Of a stretch of 19,978 nt of DNA, positions 6,035 to 17,825 are shown piece after piece. The notes beneath the pieces were generated by a model that saw only the letters and a list, made by a program, of their open reading frames with translations, searched no databases and was not told the DNA's origin. The stretch is from contig CAKQEI010000046.1 in assembly GCA_934230115.1 (NCBI GenBank), forward strand, positions 1-19,978, read 5' to 3'. Both the position numbers and the translations under genes were made by a program. Every line of letters starts with the position of its first letter. The first letter of the stretch is position 1. Source of the DNA: an uncultured Prevotella sp. (lineage in GTDB: Bacteria; Bacteroidota; Bacteroidia; Bacteroidales; Bacteroidaceae).

Positions 6035-7180
6035 TTACAATTGCCGTGAGGCATAAACAGCCTCGTATTCCTCCTGCATGTGGCGCACCGAGAAGTGCTG
6101 CATGGCGAATGCTTGCGCCTTGTCGGCAAGCTGCTTGCGGTTGCAAGTAGGCAAAAAGTCGCAGAACAACCGCTCATAGGCTTCCACACTGTTGCCTTCT
6201 ACCATTAGGGGCCAGTCGTCGGGTAATGTGTCGCGCAGTCCTGGAGCACAGTTGGCTATCACAGGCAGACGGTTCATGCTCGCCTCCATCGACAACATGC
6301 TAAGTCCCTCAAACTCCGACGGCATGAAAAGATAGTCGAATGACGACATATAGCTGGCAAGAGAATAGATAGGCGGCACAAGCTCGGCATTATGCAAAGG
6401 CTCGGCCACAGTATTCGCTCCATTCATACCATCAGCTGTTTCTCCACGCAGAGTCTGCTCCACAAGGTGGCGGAGCGAACCGTCGCCGGCTATAACAAAA
6501 TGGAAGCGGTTGGTTTTGTCAAGCCTTCTCACCACTTTGCACAATGTGGATATGCCCTTCTGCTGCTCCAGACGACCCGCAAACAGAATGTTTATGCGAT
6601 TGTCGGGCAGATTGGGATAGGGTTTCTGTTCAACTTCGCCCACTCCATTATGAATGATTGGTGCAGCAGAACCGAACCTCTCGGTATATGCGTCGCGCAC
6701 AGAATCGGATATAGCAATGTTGGCATTGTGGTTGCAAAAGAAACGTTCCACTTTAGCAGCAAGCCACGGTTGTCCGGTCCACAAGCGGGTGTTGTGAATT
6801 GTGCGCACTATCTTGGTGCGGCGAAGCATCCAAGGAAACAGTCGCGAGAATGCGTAAAGACACATGTCGGGAGTCTCCGTGTGGCTGTGAATCACATCAG
6901 GACGCCAGCGTAGCATAATGTAGAGCATACGCAGCGGGAAGAACAAGGCAGCAATACGCTCGAAGAGAAAATGAAAATGCACATCGGGCATGAGCGAACG
7001 ATGGCACACCACTCCCGCATCCCGAAGCTCACGAAGGAACTTTGGAGTATAGGCAGAATTGCCACGCACCATCTCCGCGACATGATATTCCATGCCTGGT
7101 GTGGCAGATGTTGCTATGTTGGCAGCCACTCGCTCGGCACCGCCAAGGTCGAAGTGGGTTATGAGGTGGAATACACGCAT
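6035..7180 (-). CDS. glycosyltransferase, GT4 family
   Basis: A 381-residue GT-B fold enzyme. The N-terminal acceptor half opens with the usual LITHFDLGGAERVAANIA (GGAE loop, residues 13-16) and holds DVIHSHTE near 95-102. The donor half has ILFAGRLEQQKGI (about 198-210), FVIAGDGSLR, and the signature MPSEFEGLSMLSMEA in which E291 and E299 form the EX7E motif that binds the nucleotide-sugar. It should transfer a sugar from an activated donor to a glycan or lipid acceptor on the cytoplasmic side; which sugar cannot be read. It lies 35 bases after the OstA-like gene in what looks like one envelope operon, so a role in lipopolysaccharide or capsule assembly is plausible but inferred. Confidence 0.88.
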   Translation of the reverse strand: MRVFHLITHFDLGGAERVAANIATSATPGMEYHVAEMVRGNSAYTPKFLRELRDAGVVCHRSLMPDVHFHFLFERIAALFFPLRMLYIMLRWRPDVIHSHTETPDMCLYAFSRLFPWMLRRTKIVRTIHNTRLWTGQPWLAAKVERFFCNHNANIAISDSVRDAYTERFGSAAPIIHNGVGEVEQKPYPNLPDNRINILFAGRLEQQKGISTLCKVVRRLDKTNRFHFVIAGDGSLRHLVEQTLRGETADGMNGANTVAEPLHNAELVPPIYSLASYMSSFDYLFMPSEFEGLSMLSMEASMNRLPVIANCAPGLRDTLPDDWPLMVEGNSVEAYERLFCDFLPTCNRKQLADKAQAFAMQHFSVRHMQEEYEAVYASRQL

Positions 7181-7215
7181 GGATTAACGGTTTTAATCAT
7201 TACTAATGTAAGGAC

Positions 7216-8883
7216 TCAATCCTCAAGCTTCTGCTTCGGAGCTTCGCGGCGGCGCACAGCCTTAAGTTCGCTGCCCCCCTTCTTTCCACGCCAATCGAAG
7301 ATGTCGTTCTTGTCGAGCGGACGTATATAGTCGAACCATGCAAATTCCTGCAAGTGATATTTCTCAGGTGGAATCTGCGTCACGGGATACATGGTACCCA
7401 CCGATTTCGAAGCCCATATCTTCTGCAACTGACGTTCGCTGGACAGATACATGCGCAGAGTGTCGGTCTCAAGATAATTGAGCTCGGTGAGCACAGAATC
7501 CTTGGAGTCGGTGTTGTAATACAGCGACTTCACATTGCCCGTAGCATCGGCTTGGCGCATGGCTCCATCAATGAAGAAGGCATCCATACGTCGCGATGAT
7601 ATTTGGTTGAAATGATTCTTGTTGTCCACCTGCTCCACCGAGAGAGCCTGGTTGATAATCTCTGCCTTGCGTATGGTGGAATCGTTCATGTAGACACGTA
7701 TCTCTTCGCCCAGCAACTGTCGGTTGGCGTTCCACGCTATCGGGTCGCGATACATCGTCATGCAGGAGTCAAGCGAGCTGAACACAAGTGAGTCGCACAC
7801 TGCCTGGATGTCGCTGCGGTAGGCACGTACATGAGGATAGGCGTGCACCTTGCGGTAAACGGAGTCGGTATTGATGTTGAAGGTGTAAATCTTCATCGAG
7901 TCGGCGTGCATCCAAAGCGTGTCTTTCTGCGAGTAGTCGAGCAATAGTGCACGCTGTGTGGCGTAGCCATAGCCAGTCTTGTCGTTATAGAAAAGGCGGT
8001 TGGCATGAAGCTCGTTCTTGTTAGCCTTGTCGATATAAACCACGTTGCCAAAACCCTCGTTGTTGCCATTGTTATTGTCATGGTAGAGTGAGTCGCCCGT
8101 TATCGATTTGTCCTTGTCAACGATAGTGGAACGTCCGAAGAGCTGCGAGCGGTCGGTGCGCGAGTTCATATAACCATTTGTGGTATGCACAATGCTACCC
8201 TTCGAGGTAATGGTGGATGGTCCTACCACATGAGCGATGGAAGTGCGGGTGTCGTAGTGCAAGGTGTCGGTGGTGATATGGTTTTTGCCCGAATACATCT
8301 CCACTCCATAATAGAAAGAGGCTTGGCGAGTGGCTGTGCTATAGGCACCCCAATCGGAAACAAGACGGTCTTTGCCGTCAACAAGCTTGCCACCCTCGAA
8401 AAAGTAGGCAAGGTCGTAGATGCGGTCGTAGTCGAGCGAGTCGGTGTAGAGAGTCTGTGTACGGTGCTTCAGCACCACATTGTGGCGAGCGTGCATCATT
8501 TGGTCGGCTCCGTCGTAGTCGGCATAGTTGCATGTCAACGACAAGGTGTCGCCTTGCTTGAAATGCACATGTCCGAAAGCCTCCACAGAGTTTGACTCCT
8601 GGAAGAAATAGGCACTGTCGCACCAAAGCTGCGAGCCGGCATGAGTGAAATGCACCTTGCCTTTTACAATCTGGGCGTCGGGCACACTACTGTACTGGTC
8701 GTACTTAAGCTCGTCGGCATGTACCAGATAGACACGCTCATCAGTCTTCTGACGCTTCTTTTTCTTATACGGAGATGCTACGGCACACATCAGACAAAAG
8801 CCAAAAAGGCACAGAACCGTCAGAGTGACGATTCTATGCCAATTGTTTCTACTTGAGCATTGTGAACCTGAAAAGGTATTCAT
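7216..8883 (-). CDS. OstA/LptA-like protein (OstA_2 domain)
   Basis: A 555-residue exported protein. After a hydrophobic signal segment (IVTLTVLCLFGFCLMCAVAS) comes the OstA-like repeat region: YLVHADELKYD, AQIVKGKVHFTHAGSQLWCD, GHVHFKQGDTLSLTCNYADY, MHARHNVVLKHRTQTLYTDS. These are short beta-strand units of the beta-jellyroll seen in LptA and LptD, where they form a groove carrying lipopolysaccharide across the periplasm. Bacteroidota members are much longer than E. coli LptA. The C-terminus is basic and loses the pattern. I use the ATG at 8883; an upstream TTG at 8892 is less likely. It lies between a SurA-like chaperone and a glycosyltransferase, which supports outer-membrane assembly. Confidence 0.85.
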   Translation of the reverse strand: MNTFSGSQCSSRNNWHRIVTLTVLCLFGFCLMCAVASPYKKKKRQKTDERVYLVHADELKYDQYSSVPDAQIVKGKVHFTHAGSQLWCDSAYFFQESNSVEAFGHVHFKQGDTLSLTCNYADYDGADQMMHARHNVVLKHRTQTLYTDSLDYDRIYDLAYFFEGGKLVDGKDRLVSDWGAYSTATRQASFYYGVEMYSGKNHITTDTLHYDTRTSIAHVVGPSTITSKGSIVHTTNGYMNSRTDRSQLFGRSTIVDKDKSITGDSLYHDNNNGNNEGFGNVVYIDKANKNELHANRLFYNDKTGYGYATQRALLLDYSQKDTLWMHADSMKIYTFNINTDSVYRKVHAYPHVRAYRSDIQAVCDSLVFSSLDSCMTMYRDPIAWNANRQLLGEEIRVYMNDSTIRKAEIINQALSVEQVDNKNHFNQISSRRMDAFFIDGAMRQADATGNVKSLYYNTDSKDSVLTELNYLETDTLRMYLSSERQLQKIWASKSVGTMYPVTQIPPEKYHLQEFAWFDYIRPLDKNDIFDWRGKKGGSELKAVRRREAPKQKLED

Positions 8884-8918
8884 AATTTTCAATTCTCAAT
8901 TTTTAAATTTAGAAATTA

Positions 8919-10403
8919 TTATTTCACCCAACCTTCATACTCAAACTTGCACGACTTGTAGCGGTCGTTCATCTTGATGTATGTTGTCTTGATTTTGTTG
9001 ACAACCCACTGATGGAGGAAATCAGCGCGTTGCTTTTGCAGCACCACATTCTTCATCACCTGGTAGTCCTCGGTTATGGTGGCACGATGGGCAGGTGTGC
9101 GGCTCTTCAGTTTCACGATAGCCACAACAGTCTTGCCCTTCTCGTTAATCATTCGGAAAGCGTTCGACACGTCGCCCACCTCCATCTTCTCCACCTCGCG
9201 AGCCACCTCGGTAGGCAGGTCTTTCATCTGGAAGCGCGATGTGCGTCCCTCCTCGCTGTTGAACGACATGAGACCGTGGTTGTTGCGCGTGTCCTTATCG
9301 TCGGAAGCAAAGGATGCAGCCTCCTCAAACTTGTATTTGCCACCTCGTATGTCGGTGGCAAGAGAGTCGAGGCGCACACGCATAGAATCGGTAGCTTCCT
9401 CCGAAACGTGAGGGATGCGGAGAATATGACGCACCTTGATTTTGTCACCACGCTTGTCAATGAGCTGAATGATGTGGAAACCATATTCCGACTCTACAAT
9501 CTTTGAAATCTTCTTAGGGTCGGTGAGGTTGAAAGCCACGGCAGCAAAAGCGGGGTCGAGCATTCCTCGGCCAGTATAGTCCATCTCACCACCCTGACGA
9601 GCCGAACCTGGGTCTTCGGAATAGAGACGTGCGAGAGTGGCAAAAGAAGTCTCACCGCTGTTCACTCGCTCTGTATATTCGCGAAGCTCATTCTTTATGC
9701 GGTTTATCTCCTCCTGGGCAATCTTAGGCTGACGAGTGATGATTTCCACCTCCACCTCTGTTGGCACAAAAGGAATGCTGTCCTCTGGCATATTGCGGAA
9801 ATAGTTGCGCACATCAGAAGGAGTAACGCTGATGTCGCGCACAAGCTTTTCCTTCATAGCCTGAATGAGCTGATTGTTCTTAAAATCGTCGTGGAGTTGC
9901 GAGCGCATCTGCGATACTGTCATCTTCTTGTACTCCTCAAGCTTCTCACGCGAGCCTGCCTGCTGAATCCAACGGTTGATCTGCATGTCGATGTTTTGTG
10001 CAATCTCACCCTCTGTCACCTCTATAGAGTCGATCTCTGCCTGATGCAAGAAAAGTTTCTGTACAGCAATCTGCTCGGGTATTGCACAATCAGGATTGCC
10101 GTGCCAATCGATGCCTTCGGCCTCACCTTGAAGGCGCATCATCTCAACATCAGACTTAAGAATGGGTTGGTCGCCCACTACCCATATCACTTCGTCCACG
10201 ACACTGTGTTCGGGAGCTGTAGTCTCTTCAGCCGCACTGTCAACAACGGGTCGCGACTCCGAAAGCTCGGGCAGTGTTACAGCCATGTTGGTTGTGTCGC
10301 TTGCAAAATGGTTATTGCCCGACATGCGACCTGCACTGGCACCAATGCCCGCACAAACCAGCAAAGCTATCATGGCTATAGTAAGTTTGTTCTGTTTGTT
10401 CAT
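8919..10403 (-). CDS. SurA-like periplasmic peptidyl-prolyl isomerase
   Basis: A 494-residue protein with an N-terminal hydrophobic segment (LTIAMIALLVCAGIGASAG) for export. Residues about 70-210 form a SurA-type N-terminal chaperone region (DEVIWVVGDQPILKSDVE). Two parvulin domains follow: about 215-317 (LYSEDPGSARQGGEMDYTGR, YGFHIIQLID) and 323-435 (VRHILRI, FASDDKDTRNNHGLMSF). SurA escorts unfolded outer-membrane proteins to the BAM complex. The first domain keeps the D/S-rich and GFHIIQL motifs and may be active; the second is less regular. Neighbours are another parvulin protein upstream (66 bases) and the OstA-like gene downstream (35 bases). The pairing of surA with a lipopolysaccharide-transport gene recalls lptD-surA in E. 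coli. Confidence 0.88.
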   Translation of the reverse strand: MNKQNKLTIAMIALLVCAGIGASAGRMSGNNHFASDTTNMAVTLPELSESRPVVDSAAEETTAPEHSVVDEVIWVVGDQPILKSDVEMMRLQGEAEGIDWHGNPDCAIPEQIAVQKLFLHQAEIDSIEVTEGEIAQNIDMQINRWIQQAGSREKLEEYKKMTVSQMRSQLHDDFKNNQLIQAMKEKLVRDISVTPSDVRNYFRNMPEDSIPFVPTEVEVEIITRQPKIAQEEINRIKNELREYTERVNSGETSFATLARLYSEDPGSARQGGEMDYTGRGMLDPAFAAVAFNLTDPKKISKIVESEYGFHIIQLIDKRGDKIKVRHILRIPHVSEEATDSMRVRLDSLATDIRGGKYKFEEAASFASDDKDTRNNHGLMSFNSEEGRTSRFQMKDLPTEVAREVEKMEVGDVSNAFRMINEKGKTVVAIVKLKSRTPAHRATITEDYQVMKNVVLQKQRADFLHQWVVNKIKTTYIKMNDRYKSCKFEYEGWVK

Positions 10404-10469
10404 CTAATATCTTTTCAAAATTTTATTTGTGAATATTTCTTTTAAAGGATTTATTCATTTATTGTCTGT

Positions 10470-11894
10470 TTAATGGTTGTTTACCGTTGCGAGCGCCTCC
10501 TGGTTGAGCACGACCGGATACTGGCGGCGCAAGTCCTCAATCCATTGCTTTTCGAGTTGCTCTTGATAGTCGGCAACAACAAGCTCACGCACATCGCTGT
10601 AATCCTTAGGTTTCTTCATCACTGTGCCATATACGGCAGAGTAGTTGTAGTCCTTAGGAGCATTGTAGACGGTGTCTTTCTTGAACACATCGCGGTCGAC
10701 AAGAGCATTGTCGCCCTTCTTGAATATGCCCTTCACCACCTTTATGCGCAAGGTGGAATCGTTGAACTGCTTGCGCAGGGTCTCAGCCCAATCGGCAAAA
10801 TCCACGTTCTTGAGCGAGAGTTTCACCGCCTCCACGTCGGCAGCATCCTTACAATTGTAGGCAATGCCCTTGAAGCGAGGTTCTGTCCATGCGTAACGCT
10901 TGCGGTTCTTCTTGAAGTAAGCAGCGAGAGCCTTGTCGTCCTTGGCAGCCTTTTCCCAAACCAATCGGTTGGAAATCTCATAGAGCAGGAGGCCGTCGTG
11001 ATACTCACGGATGAGATTGCGCAAGGCAGGATCCTTGGCAGCAAGCTCATCGGCACGCTGAGTGAGCAGCGCTTCTGCAGTAGTCTTAGGCACCGATGCC
11101 TTGGCTATAGAGTCAAGCTTCTGCGAGATGATGCGCTCACGCAAGCCACGCTGATCAATGAAGCGACGGATGTCGGCACGCACCGAGTCGTAGGGAAAGA
11201 AGTTCTGCTTTGCAATGAGCTTCACTATATGATAGCCAAATGGTGAGAGGAACGGTTTGGAGAGTTCACCAGGCTTCATCGAGAACACTTGATTCTCGAA
11301 TTCCTTCACAGTCTGCCCCTTCTGAATCCACGACAAATCGCCATTACGTCGGGCTGAGCCTTTGTCGTCGGAAAGTCGACGTGCCAGGTCGGCAAAGTCA
11401 GCACCCTTCTCAAGTGCTGTATATATTGAGTCGGCACGCATTTTAGCAGCATCCTGCTCCGCTTGCGTTGCCTTCTGATTTATCATGACAAGAATGTGGG
11501 CGGCATGGGCCAGTCCACCATTAGCGTCGACACGTGTCTGCGTATCTTTGTATATCTTTTTCGCCTCGTTCTCCACGTCGTTGTCGTTGATGAACGTAGG
11601 ACGCACCTGCTGGTCGCGATACATCAGAAACTCCTTGCGAAACGAGCTTGTTGTGTCGATGCCAGCAGCCTCGGCGGCAAGCACCTTGAGCTTATAGTTC
11701 ACAAAAAGTGGCACATACTCATCGACGTTCTTCTTGTCGACAACAGTTTCGGAGTTGTTTTTGTTGTAAGAATATTCAAATTCTGAGCGCAACACCGGTT
11801 TCCCGTTGATGGTCATTACTACTGGGTCGGTGGTTTGCGCGCCTGCATAGCTTGCAGCAAGAAGCAGGGCAGCCAACAGTGATTTAAATTTCAT
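10470..11894 (-). CDS. periplasmic peptidyl-prolyl isomerase, single parvulin domain
   Basis: A 474-residue protein with signal peptide MKFKSLLAALLLAASYAGAQ. After an N-terminal chaperone-like stretch (VVMTINGKPVLRSEFEYSY) comes one parvulin domain at about 130-228: AHAAHILVMI, DFADLARRLSDDKGSARRNG, FENQVFSMKPGELSKPF, YGHIVKLI-like FGYHIVKLI. The C-terminal 240 residues are helical with a second, poorly conserved isomerase-like part (YAWTEPRFKGIAYNC). It likely folds or escorts exported proteins, in series with the SurA-like protein encoded next. The frame continues 20 codons further up from a GTG at 11954, but only the ATG at 11894 gives a proper signal peptide. No TAnnTTTG box is seen just upstream, so it may depend on guaB read-through. 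Confidence 0.86.
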   Translation of the reverse strand: MKFKSLLAALLLAASYAGAQTTDPVVMTINGKPVLRSEFEYSYNKNNSETVVDKKNVDEYVPLFVNYKLKVLAAEAAGIDTTSSFRKEFLMYRDQQVRPTFINDNDVENEAKKIYKDTQTRVDANGGLAHAAHILVMINQKATQAEQDAAKMRADSIYTALEKGADFADLARRLSDDKGSARRNGDLSWIQKGQTVKEFENQVFSMKPGELSKPFLSPFGYHIVKLIAKQNFFPYDSVRADIRRFIDQRGLRERIISQKLDSIAKASVPKTTAEALLTQRADELAAKDPALRNLIREYHDGLLLYEISNRLVWEKAAKDDKALAAYFKKNRKRYAWTEPRFKGIAYNCKDAADVEAVKLSLKNVDFADWAETLRKQFNDSTLRIKVVKGIFKKGDNALVDRDVFKKDTVYNAPKDYNYSAVYGTVMKKPKDYSDVRELVVADYQEQLEKQWIEDLRRQYPVVLNQEALATVNNH

Positions 11895-11934
11895 TTTAGT
11901 GTATGATAAAATACGTATATATTTAAAATAGGTG

Positions 11935-11989
11935 AAGCAATGGCACGGGCACACTCCTTACAGAAAAGGACGGGGCCGAGCCATTGCTT
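11935..11989. other. two-part hairpin between guaB and the isomerase operon
   Basis: aagcaatggc (11935-11944) pairs perfectly with gccattgctt (11980-11989). Inside, after an asymmetric 10/9-base internal loop, tcctt (11955-11959) pairs with aagga (11966-11970) around the loop acagaa. On the plus strand it is followed by seven T's, the classic terminator form, yet no plus-strand gene ends here. On the minus strand it is followed by TTCACCTATTTTAAAT and lies between the guaB stop and the next ATG, so it could be a partial terminator or a structured leader. Confidence 0.6.
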
Positions 11990-12066
11990 TTTTTCAATTT
12001 ACAATTGGCTATTATCACTTGGAGCGAAGCAAGATAAACAGTCAACTGTCAATCTATCAGTTGTCT

Positions 12067-13867
<1,801 letters not shown>

Positions 13868-13902
13868 CAAAAATGCCAGCCCCTATCGAAACAAGGACTG
13901 GC
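13868..13902 (-). terminator. terminator of the receptor-esterase operon
   Basis: On the minus strand gccagtcct (13902-13894) pairs over 9 bp, with two G-U pairs, with ggggctggc plus one flanking base (to 13875), followed by ATTTTTGC. It lies 32 bases past the esterase stop codon. Confidence 0.75.
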
Positions 13903-13934
13903 AACACTTTGATTGGTTTTAAAAACCTATGTCT

Positions 13935-15110
<1,176 letters not shown>

Positions 15111-15160
15111 TTATTTGTTTAAATTATAGTTATTAATAAATGGTTTTACTTGTTTACTAT

Positions 15161-17395
15161 TTAGAAATTGAGTTTTGCACCAAATTCCACTGTGAACGGT
15201 CGGATATAGTTGCCTGCCATGATGGTACCGGCATACTGTGAACCGTCGGTGATGAGTTCAGAGCCAGGTATTGTGCCCTGCGCTCCACGCTGATTGAGGA
15301 AGTTTACGACATTGACGTTGAACGTAAGCATCTTGTTGGCCTTATAGCTTGCACCCGCAAATGTCTCCCAACGACCGTTGAAGTAGACAGAGTTACCAAC
15401 ATTAGCGTACTGCTTGCTGTAGTAGCGGAACGATGCCCAAATGTTGAAGCGATCGTATGTGTAGTTGGGGTCGAGCTCAATTATCATCTTAGACTGCTTT
15501 GTTACGGTCTTGTCGCTGAAGTCGTATGTCTTGTTAAATGCCTCAAACTTGTAGCCAGTGTACTTCGGGCTCTGCAGTGTCAGCATGGCATGGAACTTAA
15601 ATCCCTTAAACGGGGTGAACATAGCGTCGGTGGTCCAGCCCATGGTCTCGATGCCACTCAATGCTCCTACCATTACGGGGTCTTCATTGGGGTTGTCGCT
15701 CATCACAGTAAGGCGACTGTAGTCGTTGGTGCGACGTGCATAGGTGAAGGCAGACACAAGGTTCACAAACGAGCTATTATAGAATATGCCTGCACGTCCG
15801 AGAATGAACGGACGGTGGTTGTAGTAAGGCAGAGTCTTACCAGAATAAGCCTCGAGATGGCGGTACTGCTGAAGGAAATTGATTTCGCCAGTCAGTCCGA
15901 AGTTGCTTGTAATGTTGTATGTCGGCGACACAGAAACGACATAGTTAAGACCTGTATTGGTATGATGTGTTGTGCCCACAGTCTTGCTGTTGCCATCGGC
16001 ATCGCTATAGTTTGCGCCGATATAAAAATCAGAGAAGCGACCGTCGCCGATATAGTCTACACCGATATTAAACAGTTCGAGACGTGCGCCGTAGCCCATT
16101 CTGAAGTTGCGCGACACGCGCCATGTGTCGTTGACATAGGCAGCGAGTTTGTTTTCAAAACCCTTGTCATACTCAGAAGAGCCATTAAGGTTTGCATATT
16201 CCTTGCCGTTGTACACCAATTTGCGTGGATTGGGTGCCACTTCATGATAATACTGCGTTGTGCTGCGGGCGTAATCGATGTTACTGTACAGCTCGTTTAT
16301 GCCGAATGCCCAATTGTGGTTTGCCGTCTTCTTTTGCAGTTCAGCAATAAACATAGCGTCTTTCACGCAGAACGCGTTAATCTGTGAGAGTCGACGCTGT
16401 ATCGTGCCATGGAAAGCATCGCCGTTATCGGCGTATGTAGCATCGGCATCTTCATAGAATCCCATTGTGAGTTGGTCGCCGCTGTGCCCCTTCGAGTGCG
16501 AGAACTTAGCCTTGACAGCAAGCGTGAGATTGTTGCCAAAGTCGTAGTCGAGCAGCGCGGTAGCCTCGTGTGTACGAGTCTTGATGATGTCGTACAGATT
16601 ATTGGTCACCAGCTCGCCAGTCTTCACATCACGATACTGCATCGTGCCGTCGACAGGGAGATAAGAGTCGCGACCCATACGGAAGCCCTTTAGTTCCGAA
16701 ACCTTACCGTCGCCGTCGTAGGTGAACGGTGCATAGTTGGCAAGTGTCGTAAGCGGATGGGTGACATTGTATTTGTAGAACACGCTGAAGCGTCCGCGGT
16801 CGTTGTTAAACAGTCGTGTCAGTCCTGCGGTATAGAACTGTGCTCGATCTATATAGTTGGTGAACTTAAGATCCATGCTTCCTGGGTCAAAGTTCTGATA
16901 AGTGCAGAGAGTGAAATAAGTCTTCTTGGCCAGCTTACCCGAAAGATTCATATCGAAGTTCTGTGCGCCGTAGGTATTGGTCTGATATTTCACCTTTCCC
17001 TTGAATTTCTCGCCACCGCGCTCCATATATGAGTCCACGCCATAGCCTATCTCACCAAACTTTATGGCAGTAGTGGAGATGTTTTGCAGACCCTGTCCTG
17101 CGAGCAACTGCTCTCCACGCCAGTGGTTACTGGTAGTGTTAGGCCAATAATAGTACACAGCAGGCACACCGTCAACCGATACAGCCGTATAGCTCATAGG
17201 CAGACCGATTTCTACCTGACGCGGCTCTGTGGCATCTTTGGCATTTAACATCACGCCGTGGTCGTTACCTTCGGTCTTGGTGCTGTCCTCAACAGCAGCA
17301 TATGCCTTCAAGAGAGTGTCGGCATGTACTGGCAATGTGGTGGCAAGCGAAGCTGCTACCAAAAATGTCGGAAGCAATAATTTGTTGTGTTTCAT
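15161..17395 (-). CDS. TonB-dependent receptor-like outer-membrane transporter, atypical plug
   Basis: A 744-residue protein with signal peptide MKHNKLLLPTFLVAASLATT (cut near VHA-D). There is no carboxypeptidase-like N-terminal domain, and the plug is short and unusual: RQVEIGLPMSYTAVSVDGVP, AVYYYWPNTTSNHWRGEQLL, then the start of the barrel at about 125. From there a 22-strand-type pattern runs to the end (for example TYFTLCTYQNF, ATALLDYDFGNNLTLAVKAK, FRMGYGARLELF), closing with RPFTVEFGAKLNF and a terminal phenylalanine. Such receptors import large ligands with TonB energy. A classical TonB box cannot be picked out in the first 60 residues. No SusD partner follows; the neighbour is a CE1 esterase, and a DUF6377 regulator lies upstream, so the ligand may be an esterified glycan fragment. 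Annotation as receptor rests on barrel and end motif. Confidence 0.75.
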   Translation of the reverse strand: MKHNKLLLPTFLVAASLATTLPVHADTLLKAYAAVEDSTKTEGNDHGVMLNAKDATEPRQVEIGLPMSYTAVSVDGVPAVYYYWPNTTSNHWRGEQLLAGQGLQNISTTAIKFGEIGYGVDSYMERGGEKFKGKVKYQTNTYGAQNFDMNLSGKLAKKTYFTLCTYQNFDPGSMDLKFTNYIDRAQFYTAGLTRLFNNDRGRFSVFYKYNVTHPLTTLANYAPFTYDGDGKVSELKGFRMGRDSYLPVDGTMQYRDVKTGELVTNNLYDIIKTRTHEATALLDYDFGNNLTLAVKAKFSHSKGHSGDQLTMGFYEDADATYADNGDAFHGTIQRRLSQINAFCVKDAMFIAELQKKTANHNWAFGINELYSNIDYARSTTQYYHEVAPNPRKLVYNGKEYANLNGSSEYDKGFENKLAAYVNDTWRVSRNFRMGYGARLELFNIGVDYIGDGRFSDFYIGANYSDADGNSKTVGTTHHTNTGLNYVVSVSPTYNITSNFGLTGEINFLQQYRHLEAYSGKTLPYYNHRPFILGRAGIFYNSSFVNLVSAFTYARRTNDYSRLTVMSDNPNEDPVMVGALSGIETMGWTTDAMFTPFKGFKFHAMLTLQSPKYTGYKFEAFNKTYDFSDKTVTKQSKMIIELDPNYTYDRFNIWASFRYYSKQYANVGNSVYFNGRWETFAGASYKANKMLTFNVNVVNFLNQRGAQGTIPGSELITDGSQYAGTIMAGNYIRPFTVEFGAKLNF

Positions 17396-17535
17396 AATAA
17401 TTTAAGTTTTAAAAAAAATACGATTTAAATTTCACATACTTAGGTTTTATGCCTTCGGGCAGAGCGTCTGGACTATTGAAATGTGTCCATTGCACTCGCA
17501 AATTGACTCTTGCAGGCTGCGCTTCATCCGAATTG
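17396..17535 (-). promoter_or_regulatory. long 5' leader of the receptor-esterase transcript
   Basis: From the predicted start near 17535 to the ATG at 17395 there are about 140 untranslated bases. Two small stems can be drawn on the minus strand: tggac/gtcca with an 11-base loop, and tgcc-cgaa-ggca. The motif aGTGCAAT also occurs twice. No cobalamin or other known riboswitch signature is seen. It may carry post-transcriptional control; that is inference. Confidence 0.35.
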
Positions 17536-17541
17536 CACTGG

Positions 17542-17572
17542 CAAAATTAGCCTTCTATTCTTCCGTTTGCAA
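17542..17572 (-). promoter_or_regulatory. promoter of the receptor-esterase operon
   Basis: On the minus strand a TTTTTTG run ending at 17570, 20 bases, then TAATTTTG (17549-17542): an exact housekeeping-type match. The stretch from 17573 to 17734 beyond it holds no gene that I can see. Confidence 0.72.
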
Positions 17573-17734
17573 AAAATATACGGTATATACCCTCTCTACA
17601 ACGCAAGCAATGACTGATTATCAGCACATTGCCCACATCGGCACATACCTATAAATATACTTTTTTGTTGTAAAAACACACCTGTTTACGGAAACAATAA
17701 GCCACAACCAGGTAACAAGAAAGAAAAATATATG

Positions 17735-17796
17735 ACAAAAAGACCCCTTCATCGTATTTTCACTCCAAAACGGGAAGCGGAAGACGATGAAGGGGG
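17735..17796 (-). terminator. strong terminator of the DUF6377 regulator gene
   Basis: ccccttcatcgt (17744-17755) and acgatgaagggg (17784-17795) form a perfect 12-bp stem with a 28-base loop. On the minus strand the second arm is followed by TCTTTTTGTC. It lies 30 bases past the regulator's stop codon. Confidence 0.8.
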
Positions 17797-17825
17797 TTCA
17801 ATGAAACATATTTATAAAACAAGTA

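Noticed and set aside
8884..8892. TTG start three codons upstream for the OstA-like gene
   Set aside because: The ATG at 8883 is in frame, gives a good signal segment and is the more usual start.
10473..11246. 257-codon open frame on the plus strand
   Set aside because: It lies wholly inside the isomerase gene on the other strand, which has a signal peptide and parvulin motifs; the plus-strand product has no recognisable domain.
11895..11954. GTG start 20 codons upstream for the first isomerase
   Set aside because: It would add a cysteine-rich peptide in front of a normal signal peptide and overlap the hairpin.
15590..16387. 265-codon open frame on the plus strand
   Set aside because: Antisense shadow of the TonB-dependent receptor gene, cysteine- and valine-rich with no domain pattern.
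17396..17535. Possible cobalamin riboswitch before the TonB-dependent receptor
   Set aside because: The conserved B12-box bases and the rest of the aptamer core are not found on either strand.
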